From: Tritrichomonas musculus
Taxonomy: Eukaryota; Parabasalia; Tritrichomonadida; Tritrichomonadidae
Reading direction: 5' to 3'
DNA length: 64,000 bases
Assembly (NCBI GenBank): GCA_039105265.1
Contig: JAPFFF010000019.1
Location: 2,140,501 to 2,204,500 of the forward strand
The position numbers and the translations under genes were made by a program. Within the stretch, counting starts at the first letter, position 1. The number at the start of each line of letters is the position of its first letter. The notes under the pieces are model-generated. The model was not told the origin of the DNA, did no database searches, and saw only the letters and a program-made list of their open reading frames with translations. This document shows positions 34,730 to 45,825 of this stretch, piece after piece.

Positions 34730-37561
34730 TCACTTTTTTGGTTTTCTCCTTAATTTAGGCGATTTTTTGGGCTCCTTTTCTTTATCCTCAACCTCTTTAT
34801 CCCGCTCTTTCTTGGCTTTTTCTCTTTCCTTTCTTTCTTTTTCTAGCTCCTTTTCTCGCTCTCGTTCCTCTTTTTCACGCTCTTTTTCCAGCTCCCTTTC
34901 TCTTTTTTCCTTTTCACGCTCTCTTTCCAGTTCTCGCTCTCTTTTTTCCTTCTCACGTTCTCTTTCTCTTTTTTCCTTCTCACGTTCTTTTTCCAGCTCC
35001 CTTTCTCGCTCCAATTTCTTTTTGTATTTCTCTTTTTCTTCCTCTCTTTCTCGTTCTCTTCTTATTTTATTTAATCTTTTCTTCATTGAAGTTTCATCAT
35101 CAGAGCTTGAATCTCCATATCGAACTCTCAAATTTCTTTTTCTTTTTTCCATAAGTTCTTTTAATGTTTTTCTTCTATCCGAACTGTTCAAAATTCTCTT
35201 TCGTCTCCTTCTTTCTTCATCACTATCTGAGTCTGAATCTACTATTCTTTTTCTTAATTTTCGCTTTAAATAAGAATATCTATCATCATCATCAGAATCA
35301 GAATCATAGAAATAACTTTTGCCAGTTGCTTCATCTTTTTTAATCAAATTATCGGCCTGCTTTGTTAATTGTTCTTTTTCTTCTTTTGAATAATTACTGG
35401 CTTCGATTAACTGTTTTATCATCTCTTGACCTTTCTTCATTAGGTTTTCTTTAGCTTCAGGAGTATCTTCGAAAGTATATTCGTATTGATCTAATTCATC
35501 AAAAACTTTATCCTTGATTTGATTAAATTCTTTCTTCCAATTTGTTTTCTTGACATAATCATCAATATCTGGAGCTTCGATATCTGGAATATAAGTTTGA
35601 TTAGAGATATTTTGCATAATTTGATTCTGTAAATCATTTACATATTTATTGACATCCCCATTCTGAATTTGAATATTTTTCTCTCCAAAATTGGCTGGAT
35701 TTCTATTTTGAGTCATAGCTTTTATCTGTTCTCTTATTGATTTATTTCTATTTTTGACTTTACTTTTGAAACTTTGATGATTCCCAAATCCATCTCCATC
35801 ATCATGTTCGAATCCCTTACTCCACGTTTTTTTGGTTTGTCGAAATATATCTTTTCCTTTTATTTTTATGGGTCTGCCATTCTTCATAACAACCTTACTA
35901 TCTTCTATAACAGGCGCAGGAGTATTTGTTAAAGCAGGCAAAATAGTCTCTTCTTCAATAATTTTTACAGTAGATTTTGGATGGTCATCTGGCTCTTCGA
36001 TAATAGGTCCTTTATTTTTTGGTACGAAAAGGACAATTTGATATTTTTCTATGATTTCTTCTTTTTTATCTTCCAATTCTTCAATTTTTTCTTTGATTTT
36101 CTCAGCTCCTTCAAAATCCTTTTCTTTTTCTTTTTTCTCTAATTCTTCTTTTTGTTTCTCTACTTCTTTGCTTAATTGTTCTTCTATAGCTATTGCCTCA
36201 TCATCTTCAAGGTCTGATAATTCGTCAATAACTTCTCCATCTTCCTTTTTGATAACTATTTTTGGCTTTTCAACTTCATCGTCTGATAACTCTTCAATAA
36301 TATAATTTTTAGCTCTTAACCGGCCCAATTTTCTTCCTTCGTCTTTCTTTTTTACAACTTCTTCATCATCCTCTAATTCTTCTACAATATAGTCGTTTGC
36401 CTTTAAGCGACCTACTTTTTTGAGGACTTTTTCTTCTTTATTCATTAAATAGTCTTTAGCATTTAATCTTTCTTTTCCATTATCGGCCGAGTCATCTTCG
36501 AGGTCAGATAAATTGTCTTCGACTTTTTGTTTAAATTTTTCTAATTTCTTTTTGACATCAGCTAATTCTTTAGATTCTGGTTCATCATCTTCTAAATCAC
36601 TATTATCTTCCCCATCAGCAAACTGTAATTTATCTTCTTCTGTAATCTCATCATCTTCTTTTTTATGATATCTTTTATGTCTTTTTTTGAGGGTTTTTAA
36701 TTCATCAACTTCTTCTTCAGCATCATATTCTTTCCAATCTGAGTCTTCTTCTTCATTGTCTATCATTCTTTGAATACCATTTTCTATTTCATCTTTTAAT
36801 TTTTCTTCGTCTGTTTTCTTATGTCTTTTATGTCTTTTTTTGAGGGTTTTTAATTCATCAACTTCTTCTTCAGCATCATATTCTTTCCAATCTGAGCCAT
36901 CTTCATCATCATCATTAAGTAATTTTTGAATTCCATTTTCGATATCTTCTTTATATTTTTCCTCTTTTTCTTCGTCTCTTTTCTTTTTCAAAAGTTCGAG
37001 TTCTTCTTCATCGTCACCATCTTCTTCTTCTTCCCATTCAGAATCTTCATCTTTATTTTTAATCATTTTATTGATTTCTTTATCTAATTCTTTTTTCATT
37101 TTCTTTTTTCTTTTTTCCTCTCCTTCTAAGTCATCGTTGAAATGCTCTAAATCTTCCAAATAATCTGGGGGTTGTTCGATAATATCAAAAGGAGTATTAA
37201 TTTTTGGGACAGTCATAGCTTCGTCAATATGCATTGTTATAGGATAAATTTGCCCGTTTAATTTTGTAGCATCTAGCCCTAGAGGATTAAAAGCACAATA
37301 GAATCCATAAATCAAACCAAAAAATGCATTGTTTGTTTTATTACAATATTCTCTTATCAATTCAAAATCTTGCTCTAAATATTTTGTATAAATCCATTCA
37401 TAAGGTGCTTTAAACTCAAAAGCAGACGTAGGGAATCCTTCAATTTCTGTTTGAGGAACTAATTTTAGACAAGTAAGTTGAGGACAATATTCATAATTTT
37501 TAACATCTTTTACTAAACCAATTAGGGTATGTAAAGGTAAAATACACTCTTCTTCTGTCAT
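34730..37561 (-). CDS. Large acidic-to-basic coiled-coil protein
   Basis: 943 residues. The first ~140 residues look folded (MTEEECILPLHTLIGLVKDV, FFGLIYGFYCAFNPLGLDATK). Then come acidic tracts, two near-copies of DAEEEVDELKTLKKRHKR near 235 and 285, repeated (L)SDLEDDE and NAKDYL/RLKANDYIVEEL motifs, a conserved-looking stretch with PDIEAPDIDDYVKK, and finally ~130 residues of Arg/Glu/Lys repeats (EREKEKREREREKEKR). Long coiled-coil proteins of this kind are typical in trichomonad elements. It could be a scaffold or a matrix-type protein; this is not shown. The other strand carries a shadow frame rich in Ser and Phe. Confidence 0.7.
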   Translation of the reverse strand: MTEEECILPLHTLIGLVKDVKNYEYCPQLTCLKLVPQTEIEGFPTSAFEFKAPYEWIYTKYLEQDFELIREYCNKTNNAFFGLIYGFYCAFNPLGLDATKLNGQIYPITMHIDEAMTVPKINTPFDIIEQPPDYLEDLEHFNDDLEGEEKRKKKMKKELDKEINKMIKNKDEDSEWEEEEDGDDEEELELLKKKRDEEKEEKYKEDIENGIQKLLNDDDEDGSDWKEYDAEEEVDELKTLKKRHKRHKKTDEEKLKDEIENGIQRMIDNEEEDSDWKEYDAEEEVDELKTLKKRHKRYHKKEDDEITEEDKLQFADGEDNSDLEDDEPESKELADVKKKLEKFKQKVEDNLSDLEDDSADNGKERLNAKDYLMNKEEKVLKKVGRLKANDYIVEELEDDEEVVKKKDEGRKLGRLRAKNYIIEELSDDEVEKPKIVIKKEDGEVIDELSDLEDDEAIAIEEQLSKEVEKQKEELEKKEKEKDFEGAEKIKEKIEELEDKKEEIIEKYQIVLFVPKNKGPIIEEPDDHPKSTVKIIEEETILPALTNTPAPVIEDSKVVMKNGRPIKIKGKDIFRQTKKTWSKGFEHDDGDGFGNHQSFKSKVKNRNKSIREQIKAMTQNRNPANFGEKNIQIQNGDVNKYVNDLQNQIMQNISNQTYIPDIEAPDIDDYVKKTNWKKEFNQIKDKVFDELDQYEYTFEDTPEAKENLMKKGQEMIKQLIEASNYSKEEKEQLTKQADNLIKKDEATGKSYFYDSDSDDDDRYSYLKRKLRKRIVDSDSDSDEERRRRKRILNSSDRRKTLKELMEKRKRNLRVRYGDSSSDDETSMKKRLNKIRREREREEEKEKYKKKLERERELEKEREKEKREREREKEKRERELEREREKEKRERELEKEREKEEREREKELEKERKEREKAKKERDKEVEDKEKEPKKSPKLRRKPKK

Positions 37562-37600
37562 TTTTTCTTGGAACTTAAAAAAAATATATGAGTTATTTCT

Positions 37601-38014
37601 TTAAATATTCTCTAATTTCATTGTTAAAAATCCTTCCATAAAATTATGAACAAAATTAAGGTCTCCAATAAATATTTTTTTATCTGCTTTTCTTTCCCAA
37701 GCCCATCTCTTTTTGAATTCATAAATTTGAGGCGCCCAATCCTGTCCGTCATAGTAAAATCCATATATATTTCCTTTTAAGTTTTTACCTGTAGTTTTAC
37801 CAATACCTTGTGCTAAATTATTAATATTTTCTTCAAAATCTTTTTCGTTGACTTTTTCAAAAGGATAGAATATTTTGATTTTCGCAGCTTGTTCATCATT
37901 ATCCCATTCAACATATAGTAAACTCAAGATATCTGAAGATATAAGTTTCATATCATCTACTGTAAAAGTTTTTGGATTAAACATCGCATCAGAATAAATA
38001 GGTAAGAATGTCAT
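37601..38014 (-). CDS. Hypothetical compact protein
   Basis: 137 residues (MTFLPIYSDAMFNPKTFTVDDMKLISSDILSLLYVEW...KIKIFYPFEKV). It reads as a folded alpha/beta domain with aromatic residues (YGFYYDGQDWAPQIYEFKKRWAWERK). The last word of its N-terminal relative is echoed in the first 140 residues of the 943-residue neighbour (FFGLIYGFYCAF versus GNIYGFYYDG), so the two may share a fold. No family recognised. Confidence 0.6.
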   Translation of the reverse strand: MTFLPIYSDAMFNPKTFTVDDMKLISSDILSLLYVEWDNDEQAAKIKIFYPFEKVNEKDFEENINNLAQGIGKTTGKNLKGNIYGFYYDGQDWAPQIYEFKKRWAWERKADKKIFIGDLNFVHNFMEGFLTMKLENI

Positions 38015-38096
38015 AGTAATGTTTTTTTTAAAAAAAATAAATAGTTTTTTATTTTGAACTTAATACCTCAAATATATTTTTTTTCCACCACATAAA

Positions 38097-38630
38097 ATGA
38101 TTAAGAAACGAAATGCAAACGCCGGAGTTAATGCAAATATCTCCCTCGAACCATCTGCTGCTTCACAATCTACTAACAACTTAACAAATAATATCTTTAT
38201 TAATAAGCGAGAAGATGGTAAGGAAGATATTGTTATTACAAGAGATATTGAAGCACCAAATATCATCCAAGAAGACCCTAATGAATTAGATGTTAAATAT
38301 AAGATTTTAGAGACTTATGCAAAAATTTTATTAGACCAAGATAAAGCATTAATTTCAAATTTAATTTCTAAAAACTGTATTATTGTCCCAATAGCTTCTT
38401 GCCAAGATATTATCAAAACAATTTTAGGAAAGAAATGTTCTGTCGAAATTTATGTTGATGAAGATATTAAATGTTGCGCTACAAAAGCATCTCCTATCCG
38501 CAAAATTGAAGCTATCAAAATCGTTAATGAAGATGGAGAAATGATAACTGACTTTAAACAAGTTTATAACAAAGAATATAATGATTTAGTTAATGTTTAT
38601 CATTTATGTCTTAAATATGTCGTTGTATAA
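38097..38630 (+). CDS. Conserved element protein, homologue of the block B 176-residue protein
   Basis: 177 residues; aligned end to end with the protein at 12960-13490, with long identical runs (INKREDGKEDIVITRD; CCATK then PIRKIE). The DNA differs much more than the protein, so the two copies have diverged under constraint. In both blocks it lies near capsid or fibre genes. Function unknown. Confidence 0.75.
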   Translation: MIKKRNANAGVNANISLEPSAASQSTNNLTNNIFINKREDGKEDIVITRDIEAPNIIQEDPNELDVKYKILETYAKILLDQDKALISNLISKNCIIVPIASCQDIIKTILGKKCSVEIYVDEDIKCCATKASPIRKIEAIKIVNEDGEMITDFKQVYNKEYNDLVNVYHLCLKYVVV

Positions 38631-38687
38631 AAAAAATAAGAGAGATAATAAATAATTTTTTTTAGCATGACCCTACTCATGGATATT

Positions 38688-41600
38688 TTATGGTTTTGAA
38701 TAAAGTTCAAGATATGCTTCACGATGATATATTGATGAATCAAATGAATTCTGTAGTTCATCTGGAACTTTACAATAATCACCTGAATCTTGAGTTAATG
38801 GTGCTGTATTTCCATTTAATTCATCAAGATAATATATACATTTATCATTCTCTTTATCCCATTTGAACCTAACATAGTGTACGACTTCATTGAAATCTTC
38901 AAATACTCCAACATATTCTGTATCATCATTAATAATAGCAAAATTAAAATCAAAATACAATACTCCTTGTTGTCTTTCCCTAATAGTGTAATAATCATCT
39001 TCACCAACTTCACGATATGTAAACCCTTGATAGAAATCAGGCAAAGTTGGTGTTGGTGGTTCATGTGGTTCAAGAGCCGCAATTCGAGCTTCTAATTCTG
39101 CAATTTTAGCCTCATAAACACTTTTTAGTAAGAGAGAATCAGATGGTTTATAGACAGCAGATAAATTGAGAGAATGTGACAAAGTAGCACCATTATTTTT
39201 ATATTCTACGGCATATAACAATCCTCCGGTAAAATTCAACATCAATCTATTTGTTGTATCTCCCTCTACGATATTACAATATTTTGTCGTTCCTAAGTTT
39301 TGGTCTGTAGTCCATATTCTATCAAAATAGACAGCTTTGCCAGTATTTCTGTCGATATAATGACCAACAAAACGATACCCTACAATATTTGACGTTGCTA
39401 AAGTAGCAAAATTATAACCTTGACCATTATCTGATGTCGTAAATGTTGATTCAGTATAATAAGTTAAATTATCGATTTTTCTATACTCTCCTGTTGCTGT
39501 TTTCAAAGCATATTTTCCTTCAGCTATTGTTTTGTTTTCGTATTGAGTCATATCGGGTAAAGATGTTTTCAAAGCATATTTTGTGTCTGATTCACTTTTT
39601 GAATAAGAATAAGTTTTCAAAGCATAATTGGTCAAATCAACAGGTTCAGGAATTTCTTCTGATTTTGGAAAACCTTCAATTGTGATGTTGTCTATCGTTA
39701 TTGTAGTATCAACCCCTTCATATTCTGTTATTGAACCTTCAACAATTTTGAAATAAAATCGTTTTTGACCTTCAGAGGTGAATAATTTAAATACGCAAAT
39801 ACCATTATTTAATTCATCTTCTGCTTGAAATAAAACTGCTGCTTGTTCATCTTGATAATGAGTAATTATATCAATAATATCAGTTCTTGTCAAATCACTT
39901 TTTCGAATATATTCATTTCCTGAGTCAATTTCATTGATTTTTTCAACAATCTTTTTGATATAAGGCTTTAACGTATTTCTCATTTGAAAAGATAATTGGA
40001 CGGCAGATGATAAACTGACTGCTGATGTGTCGGGGTCATCTTCTTCTTCAGTAAAATGAAACTTTTCTACTTGTCTATTCTCTAAATTACACCATTCTAA
40101 AACATCATTTAAATTTATTTTTGAATCATTTGATAAAGCAAGAGGTGTTGTAAAAGAATCTGCTATAGAAACATTATCTGTTATTTGGTCTGATAAATCA
40201 ACAACTTTTGTGACAGAAGCAACTTGACCAATACTACCTGCTGCTCCACCTGCAAAACTAATTAAACTATGAGTAATTCCAACACCTAGTCTTGTCAAAT
40301 TTATAGCCATTTGGATTTTTTGAGTAAATTGTATAGCATTTACAGCAGCCTGTAAATATTGAGTCTTTTCTTTTTGTATTGTCATATCTGCTTTTAAGAT
40401 ATCAACATTATGACCCATTTCTTTAACATCATAACTAACAACATCAAAAGAATTTGTTAATAAATTTAAATCACTCCTCATTGTCGAAATATTATCTGCC
40501 GAAATAATTTTTGAAGAACAAATATTATAGTCTGTATAGAGGGTAGAAGCAGCATTAGGATTAGGATAAACTTCAAAATATTGTTGTTTCATTATATATT
40601 CGAAAGGATTAGTTTTTGGGTCCCAATTTACCTCCTCTATCGGGTCGACCAAATATTTATTCAAATATAATTCAATATTTTTTGATGTTGTATTGATATG
40701 AGAATTTGAATATTTTCCTCCTGTAGATTCTATAGTATCGATTATAGGACTTAAGGCAAAACAACTTTTTGAGCCAATAACATACATTTCTCCAACTTTG
40801 AACGATAAAGTATTCCAGCAAGAGTCAGATTGGTCAGCCCATTTAAATGATATTTCTACATGATGAATTTCTTTTTGAATTTTCTTTTCGATAGTTTCAT
40901 TTTCGCCAATGTTATATTGAATAAATTTTAAGACAATCCCAGCTATATCATAACCTTCATGAAGTGGAAAATTATCGACATAAAAAATTGCTGGCCAAAG
41001 TTTATAGTCAGAATTTGAATTAACTTTTTCACCATTATGTTTGACCATCTGACATTTAACCGTTCCATTCAATATCATATCTGATATTAAGCAAGTTCTC
41101 TTTTTGGTAGAGAGAAAGATATTTCCATCTGACCTTTTTATCATCATACAACAAGTTTTTCCTTTCCAACCTTTCATATCTGTCATCATGTCATTAGCAT
41201 CTTTTAAATCTACGAAGGAATTACATTTCAATAAAGATTTTGGTTTGAGAAGACCTTGACAATTTTGACCTTTCCATTCACCATTACTCCAAGTTAAATA
41301 CCAAGAATTATCGAAACAAAAATCTTTAAATTTAAATTCTAACCCTTCAGGAATTACATAATCATCAGGAATTTGATAAATCATTTTATAAAAAGGTATT
41401 TCTTCAATGGTCTCTTCTGTAATTATCTGAGGACGATAAAAATATTTTGCATCACTCTTATGTAATTTTAATGCATTCTCAGCCTCTATTATAGAGCATT
41501 TTATAGATTTCTCAGTTTTTAAGCAAGTAGGCTTAAATTGATTTAAAATACTCAAATCTCCATTTATAAATAAAGTATAAGGGTTTATTGACAAATTTTT

Positions 41601-42128
41601 ATCGAAAGCAATATAGAATTTATCATCTAAATTAATACTATCTTCTGACCCAACTGCATAGGTAGCGAGAAGGGTATTATCATTAACGATACAATACTTA
41701 TTTTCTGAGTCATATGTGATGATAGGACATTTTATTGAATTATCTTTTGTGGAAATATAGAATTCTTTAATATATCTTCCTTCTTCATCATAGATAACAT
41801 TTTTTCGTAAGACAACTTTGAAAATATTTTGATTTAAAGTAAGGAATTTTTGTTTAGTTATTTCAGGAACATTTATTAATAAAACATTATATAATAAACC
41901 ATTTATTGTTTCAGAATGAAGAGATATATTTTCATTTTCTATCATAAAATTGTCAATACCTGTTTCTATTGAAAAATTTGAATCCGTTGTTGATGGGGTA
42001 AAGTCTGCCAATTTCTCATCCATTATTCTATTTACTTCTTCTGAAGTTATCAAATTACTAGTCAATTTTGTCTTTCCATCAACCTGGAATTCAATATCTC
42101 CTAAGAATTTTGTAAGCCTAGTACTCAT
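38688..42128 (-). CDS. Very large fibre-like protein, homologue of the block B fibre
   Basis: 1146 residues from the ATG at 42128 (MSTRLTKFLGDIEFQVDGK). It shares with the block B fibre a front domain (EFYISTKDNSIKCPIITY; ALKLHKSDAKYFYRP), the core DPKTNPFEYIMKQQYF, NPNAASTLYTDYN, SADNISTMRSDLN, and the following coiled coil. Behind the core lies a hydrophobic Gly/Ala stretch (SLISFAGGAAGSIGQVA) and then repeated YALKT units (near 880-930) like fibre-shaft repeats. The tail is different from block B, as is usual for receptor-binding ends. Confidence 0.72.
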   Translation of the reverse strand: MSTRLTKFLGDIEFQVDGKTKLTSNLITSEEVNRIMDEKLADFTPSTTDSNFSIETGIDNFMIENENISLHSETINGLLYNVLLINVPEITKQKFLTLNQNIFKVVLRKNVIYDEEGRYIKEFYISTKDNSIKCPIITYDSENKYCIVNDNTLLATYAVGSEDSINLDDKFYIAFDKNLSINPYTLFINGDLSILNQFKPTCLKTEKSIKCSIIEAENALKLHKSDAKYFYRPQIITEETIEEIPFYKMIYQIPDDYVIPEGLEFKFKDFCFDNSWYLTWSNGEWKGQNCQGLLKPKSLLKCNSFVDLKDANDMMTDMKGWKGKTCCMMIKRSDGNIFLSTKKRTCLISDMILNGTVKCQMVKHNGEKVNSNSDYKLWPAIFYVDNFPLHEGYDIAGIVLKFIQYNIGENETIEKKIQKEIHHVEISFKWADQSDSCWNTLSFKVGEMYVIGSKSCFALSPIIDTIESTGGKYSNSHINTTSKNIELYLNKYLVDPIEEVNWDPKTNPFEYIMKQQYFEVYPNPNAASTLYTDYNICSSKIISADNISTMRSDLNLLTNSFDVVSYDVKEMGHNVDILKADMTIQKEKTQYLQAAVNAIQFTQKIQMAINLTRLGVGITHSLISFAGGAAGSIGQVASVTKVVDLSDQITDNVSIADSFTTPLALSNDSKINLNDVLEWCNLENRQVEKFHFTEEEDDPDTSAVSLSSAVQLSFQMRNTLKPYIKKIVEKINEIDSGNEYIRKSDLTRTDIIDIITHYQDEQAAVLFQAEDELNNGICVFKLFTSEGQKRFYFKIVEGSITEYEGVDTTITIDNITIEGFPKSEEIPEPVDLTNYALKTYSYSKSESDTKYALKTSLPDMTQYENKTIAEGKYALKTATGEYRKIDNLTYYTESTFTTSDNGQGYNFATLATSNIVGYRFVGHYIDRNTGKAVYFDRIWTTDQNLGTTKYCNIVEGDTTNRLMLNFTGGLLYAVEYKNNGATLSHSLNLSAVYKPSDSLLLKSVYEAKIAELEARIAALEPHEPPTPTLPDFYQGFTYREVGEDDYYTIRERQQGVLYFDFNFAIINDDTEYVGVFEDFNEVVHYVRFKWDKENDKCIYYLDELNGNTAPLTQDSGDYCKVPDELQNSFDSSIYHREAYLELYSKP

Positions 42129-42175
42129 CTTTGTTTTGAAGCCCAAAAAAATATTTTTTATTCTCTCTCTCATTT

Positions 42176-42568
42176 TTATTTAATATTTTGACATTTCTTT
42201 TCTAAGATAGTTATTCGCTCATTATAGCTATTCATCAAATTTTCAATAGTTAATTGGCCGGTAGATAAAGTAGGGGTATCTCCTTCTATATTTTGACATT
42301 TTGTTTCTAAAACTTTTAATCTATCTTCTAATTTTGAAAAATCACTTGCCGACCCTAAATTATCTTCTAAATTACCAATATCCTCAGACATTCCAGCACA
42401 AAATGACCAAATATCTTTAATTCCTTGATTGAAATAATCAAATTGGTCTGTAGTTGTCGATACCCATTTATCGAATATATTTGTTGATTCCGACTCATTT
42501 TTATCTCCTTCTTGATTTTCTATAGCATAAGTATGATGAGCTAGAGATTCATAATTTTCATTTTCCAT
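42176..42568 (-). CDS. Coiled-coil fibre-associated protein
   Basis: 130 residues (MENENYESLAHHTYAIENQEGD), acidic and helical, with a DIGNLEDNLG coil and twice the motif LExKCQNI. The LEKKCQNI motif recalls shaft repeats of the fibre cluster upstream (KKTQHIAD, DKTKHLNLDGYA). It lies 47 bases before the 1146-residue fibre gene. Probably part of the fibre complex, or its trimerising base. Confidence 0.5.
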   Translation of the reverse strand: MENENYESLAHHTYAIENQEGDKNESESTNIFDKWVSTTTDQFDYFNQGIKDIWSFCAGMSEDIGNLEDNLGSASDFSKLEDRLKVLETKCQNIEGDTPTLSTGQLTIENLMNSYNERITILEKKCQNIK

Positions 42569-42643
42569 TTTATAATCAATTTTGGTATTATGTTCTTGAA
42601 ATGTCTGAGTTAAGTCTTTTATTATAGATTCTAAGTCAGATAC

Positions 42644-45270
42644 TCATGAATAAATAGAAGAATCTAAAGAACCTCCTCCTGTACCTAGAGAAGCCAAATA
42701 ATTCTTGAAATTTTCATTGATAGGCAGTTCATAATAAACAACTAAGCGATTTTCAAGTTCTTTATCTTCTTTTTTCTCCCATCCTTCATCAGCATTCCAA
42801 TATTGATTATCTGCTGCGTCATAAACTAATTTTAATTTTAATGAGCCTGTTATACTAACTTTTAATACATCTTCAGAATAAGTATAAGTAAAAGTATATA
42901 AATCAGAAGATAAATCTGATTTGATAGTCAAATTATTGTCTGATAAAATAAATTCAAAAACATGGTCTATACTATTTAAATCATAGATTTTTTGATGTCT
43001 TTTTCGATCAAAAAGATGTAAAATAAAATGATTTGCATGATAATGTTGAAGCCCTTGGAGAGATATATCTAATTATGATTCAGTTTCTGAGAGTTCTTTT
43101 CCTGCTACAAGAATTATCGCAAAATATCCTCCTTCATCATACATTTCTAAATCGCTCTGAGCAAATTCAACAAAACCATAGCTTGCTAATTCTTGAGGTT
43201 TCAAAGGCTTCAGAGGAATTTTTCCTTTCATAGATTCACAAAACAAAGAATTCCTACAAAATTTGCCTATTTGTTTATTTGTTTGATAATTTGCTTTAAT
43301 ATCATTATATGTTTCTTCAACATTAGCATGTAAATAATCCATTGTTTCTTTCCAAGTTTCGTCATATTTTTGATTTATTTGAGCCATTTTTGAGCCGTCC
43401 CAAATTATTGGATTATCTTCTGTTCCTGGGGCTCCTTCATCAACTTCTTCTTCTTCTGTTGTTGTTGTCTCAGTATTTGTTGGTTCATCTACAATTTCGT
43501 CCTCCAAAGACAATGTCCGAAGAGTATACGGCTCGACTGGGTCGATTCTTCTCTTTGATGCAAGAAAATTTTCCGCAACTTCTCGTTGTTTTAATGTATT
43601 AATAAAAAATTGAGCAATCCAAGCACTATCCACAACATAGTTATTTGTCTCAGTTTTTACTTTAGCGCAAGCCATAACAGCTTTGTCTTTTTCTAGTACA
43701 GTTCTTAAATAAAATCCCCAATGAAAATAAGCGGGTTTGTCTAAATAAAGGGCTTGACCTTCATCTCCAAATTTGAGAGTCGCAGGATAGATATTATCAT
43801 TCACGAAATGTGTCGCATTCATCATTTTGATATGTTCTTGAACCAAATTGTCGGTAAAATAGTATGCTTTGCTTGATCCTTTTGTTGTATAAGCTACTTG
43901 AAAATTTGTCGTTGCAAATCCTGATTCATTTAAATTCTGACATCTGGAATTGACCTTTTTTGTTGTATTCGATAAATCATATGTGATTTGACCAATTTCT
44001 TTTGCCTTTACATAACTGGTATTCCAAGTATATTTTTCTTTTTCTTCGGCTGTCATCCCTTCATATTCAGCCATAGTTTTAAAGATTTTGGTTGAATTAT
44101 TAGTTTTCAAGGTTCCTGCCATATATTTCTCTAATTTTGTATGAAGACTGACTGTTTTGTCCAGAAGTTGTCCAATCTGCTTTGATTTAAGATTATGAAT
44201 TTTCCAATTATATTTTGCTTTATCTTCGGCTGTCATCTCCTGGTATTCAGCCGGAGTCAGATAGATAACAGAAGAATCTTTGATTTTTTTCCTTGATAAT
44301 ATTGATTATTTATATATTTTTCGTCAAGTTTCGAAATATCTATGTCTGCTGGCTTATTTTTTAAATCATTCATTTCTGTCTCTAAGGTTGTTATTTTAGC
44401 AATCCCTTCAGTAATTTGATCTGCAGTGGCATTTTTGTTTGTTCCTATAATTTTGAAAGTATTTGTCGCAAATCCTTCGTCATTAAGATTTTTCACTTGT
44501 TTCTCACATTTTGGGAATCCCTTTGCTGCATCGACAATTGCCATTCCAGTCGATATTTTGCCGTCTAAACCACTGACAGCAAAACTCGATTTTGCATATC
44601 CGTCAAGATTCAAATGTTTTGTTTTATCTTCTAGTTCTTTTATTTTATCCGGTAATTGATTTTTGGTATAATTTGTTGCTTGAACTATCTCAGTAGCTAA
44701 AGCATTTTCTCTTTCAGATATCCAAAAATCAAATTTTCCGCCTGGAAGTCCAGTATCAGCAATATGTTGTGTTTTCTTTTGAAGTTCTGTAATATTTGTG
44801 TTTATTGCAGTAATTTCTTCTTTTGTAGCCAAATTTGATGTGTCTATAGGAGTGCCGGTTGCTGGAGGAGCATCTGGAACTTTTATTTTTTCGACCTCTT
44901 CTTTGATATCAACAATATCTTGACAAAGAGATTTTAAGTTTTTTTGTTGAATCGTTCTTGTAGTAGGAGCTTTTCCATCATCAAAATTCCAGACAATTTT
45001 TTCAGGAAATTGAAAATTTACCCCTGCATTGAAGTCGAATTAACCATTAAACTCTGCCACTTTTTCTATATTATCAACAACCCATGATGGAGTATTTCCT
45101 TGAACATTTAAAATTCCTTTTGTTGTTAAATTTGTTGCTGTACCATTTTCGCTTTTCACAAATTTGGATTCATCTATAGTCCCTCCGCCGCCTCCTCCTA
45201 AGCCAGCTCCATTAACTAATTTTTCAATATCTCTTGCTGAATATATACCAGTCATTTGTTTTCTTTTCAA
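42644..45270 (-). pseudogene. Decayed fibre-like gene cluster
   Basis: Several open segments on the minus strand carry fibre-type sequence: a Gly-rich hinge (GAGLGGGGGGT), repeated shaft motifs of the type LEDKTKHLNLDGYAKSSFAVSG and NLNDEGFATNTFKI, and beta-rich end domains. Together they look like one or two fibre genes in decay, with about three breaks. The repeats tie it to the fibre genes beside it. I treat it as a fossil and give no reconstruction. Confidence 0.6.
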
Positions 45271-45297
45271 AAAAATTTTTTTATCCCACTATACTCT

Positions 45298-45792
45298 TTA
45301 ATAAATTAATTTCAAAAACATTACAAAATCATCAGGAATTATAGTGTTTGTACCATCTCCTTTTCCGTCAGTAAACCAGACCTCAAATCCTTGTTTTCTA
45401 TTACTATTTACTTTATATTTTCGATTATCATCTGGGACTTGCAAATTTGCATAATAAACTAAAAAATCACAATATTGGTCTCTTGGAACAAAGCTTGAAT
45501 GAACTTCGACTTCTCCAGATATTGAACCATCTACGGTACATCTACAATATTGAAAAATTATATATTTATCTTTTTCGACATTACTTGGAGAAACAAATTC
45601 TTGAGGATAATGAAAGATAAAGTGTTTATTGACGGGATTAAAAACAAAACCTCTTGATTTAAGACAATCTACAGTTTGTGTTTCTAATTCTTTTTGATTT
45701 AATTTCCATCCTCTAATAGGGAAATAAGTCTTATCAGCGCCTGTTTGGACATTTATATCAGGGTTTATATTATACGAAATAATTCTTGACAT
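45298..45792 (-). CDS. Penton-like single-jelly-roll protein (predicted)
   Basis: 164 residues, beta-rich. The C-terminal end (GFEVWFTDGKGDGTNTIIPDDFVMFLKLIY) is the classical finish of polinton and adenovirus-like minor capsid or penton proteins: a strand with a TD turn, then the last strand. It stands straight behind the two capsid genes on the same strand, the usual place of minor capsid genes. The block B 252-residue protein has a similar ending. The assignment is by pattern. Confidence 0.62.
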   Translation of the reverse strand: MSRIISYNINPDINVQTGADKTYFPIRGWKLNQKELETQTVDCLKSRGFVFNPVNKHFIFHYPQEFVSPSNVEKDKYIIFQYCRCTVDGSISGEVEVHSSFVPRDQYCDFLVYYANLQVPDDNRKYKVNSNRKQGFEVWFTDGKGDGTNTIIPDDFVMFLKLIY

Positions 45793-45825
45793 TTTTTTAC
45801 AAAAAAAAATATATATTTTATATCT

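Noticed and set aside
34767-35273. Plus-strand frame very rich in Ser, Phe, Leu and Arg
   Set aside because: It is the antisense shadow of the Glu/Arg/Lys repeat tail of the 943-residue gene.
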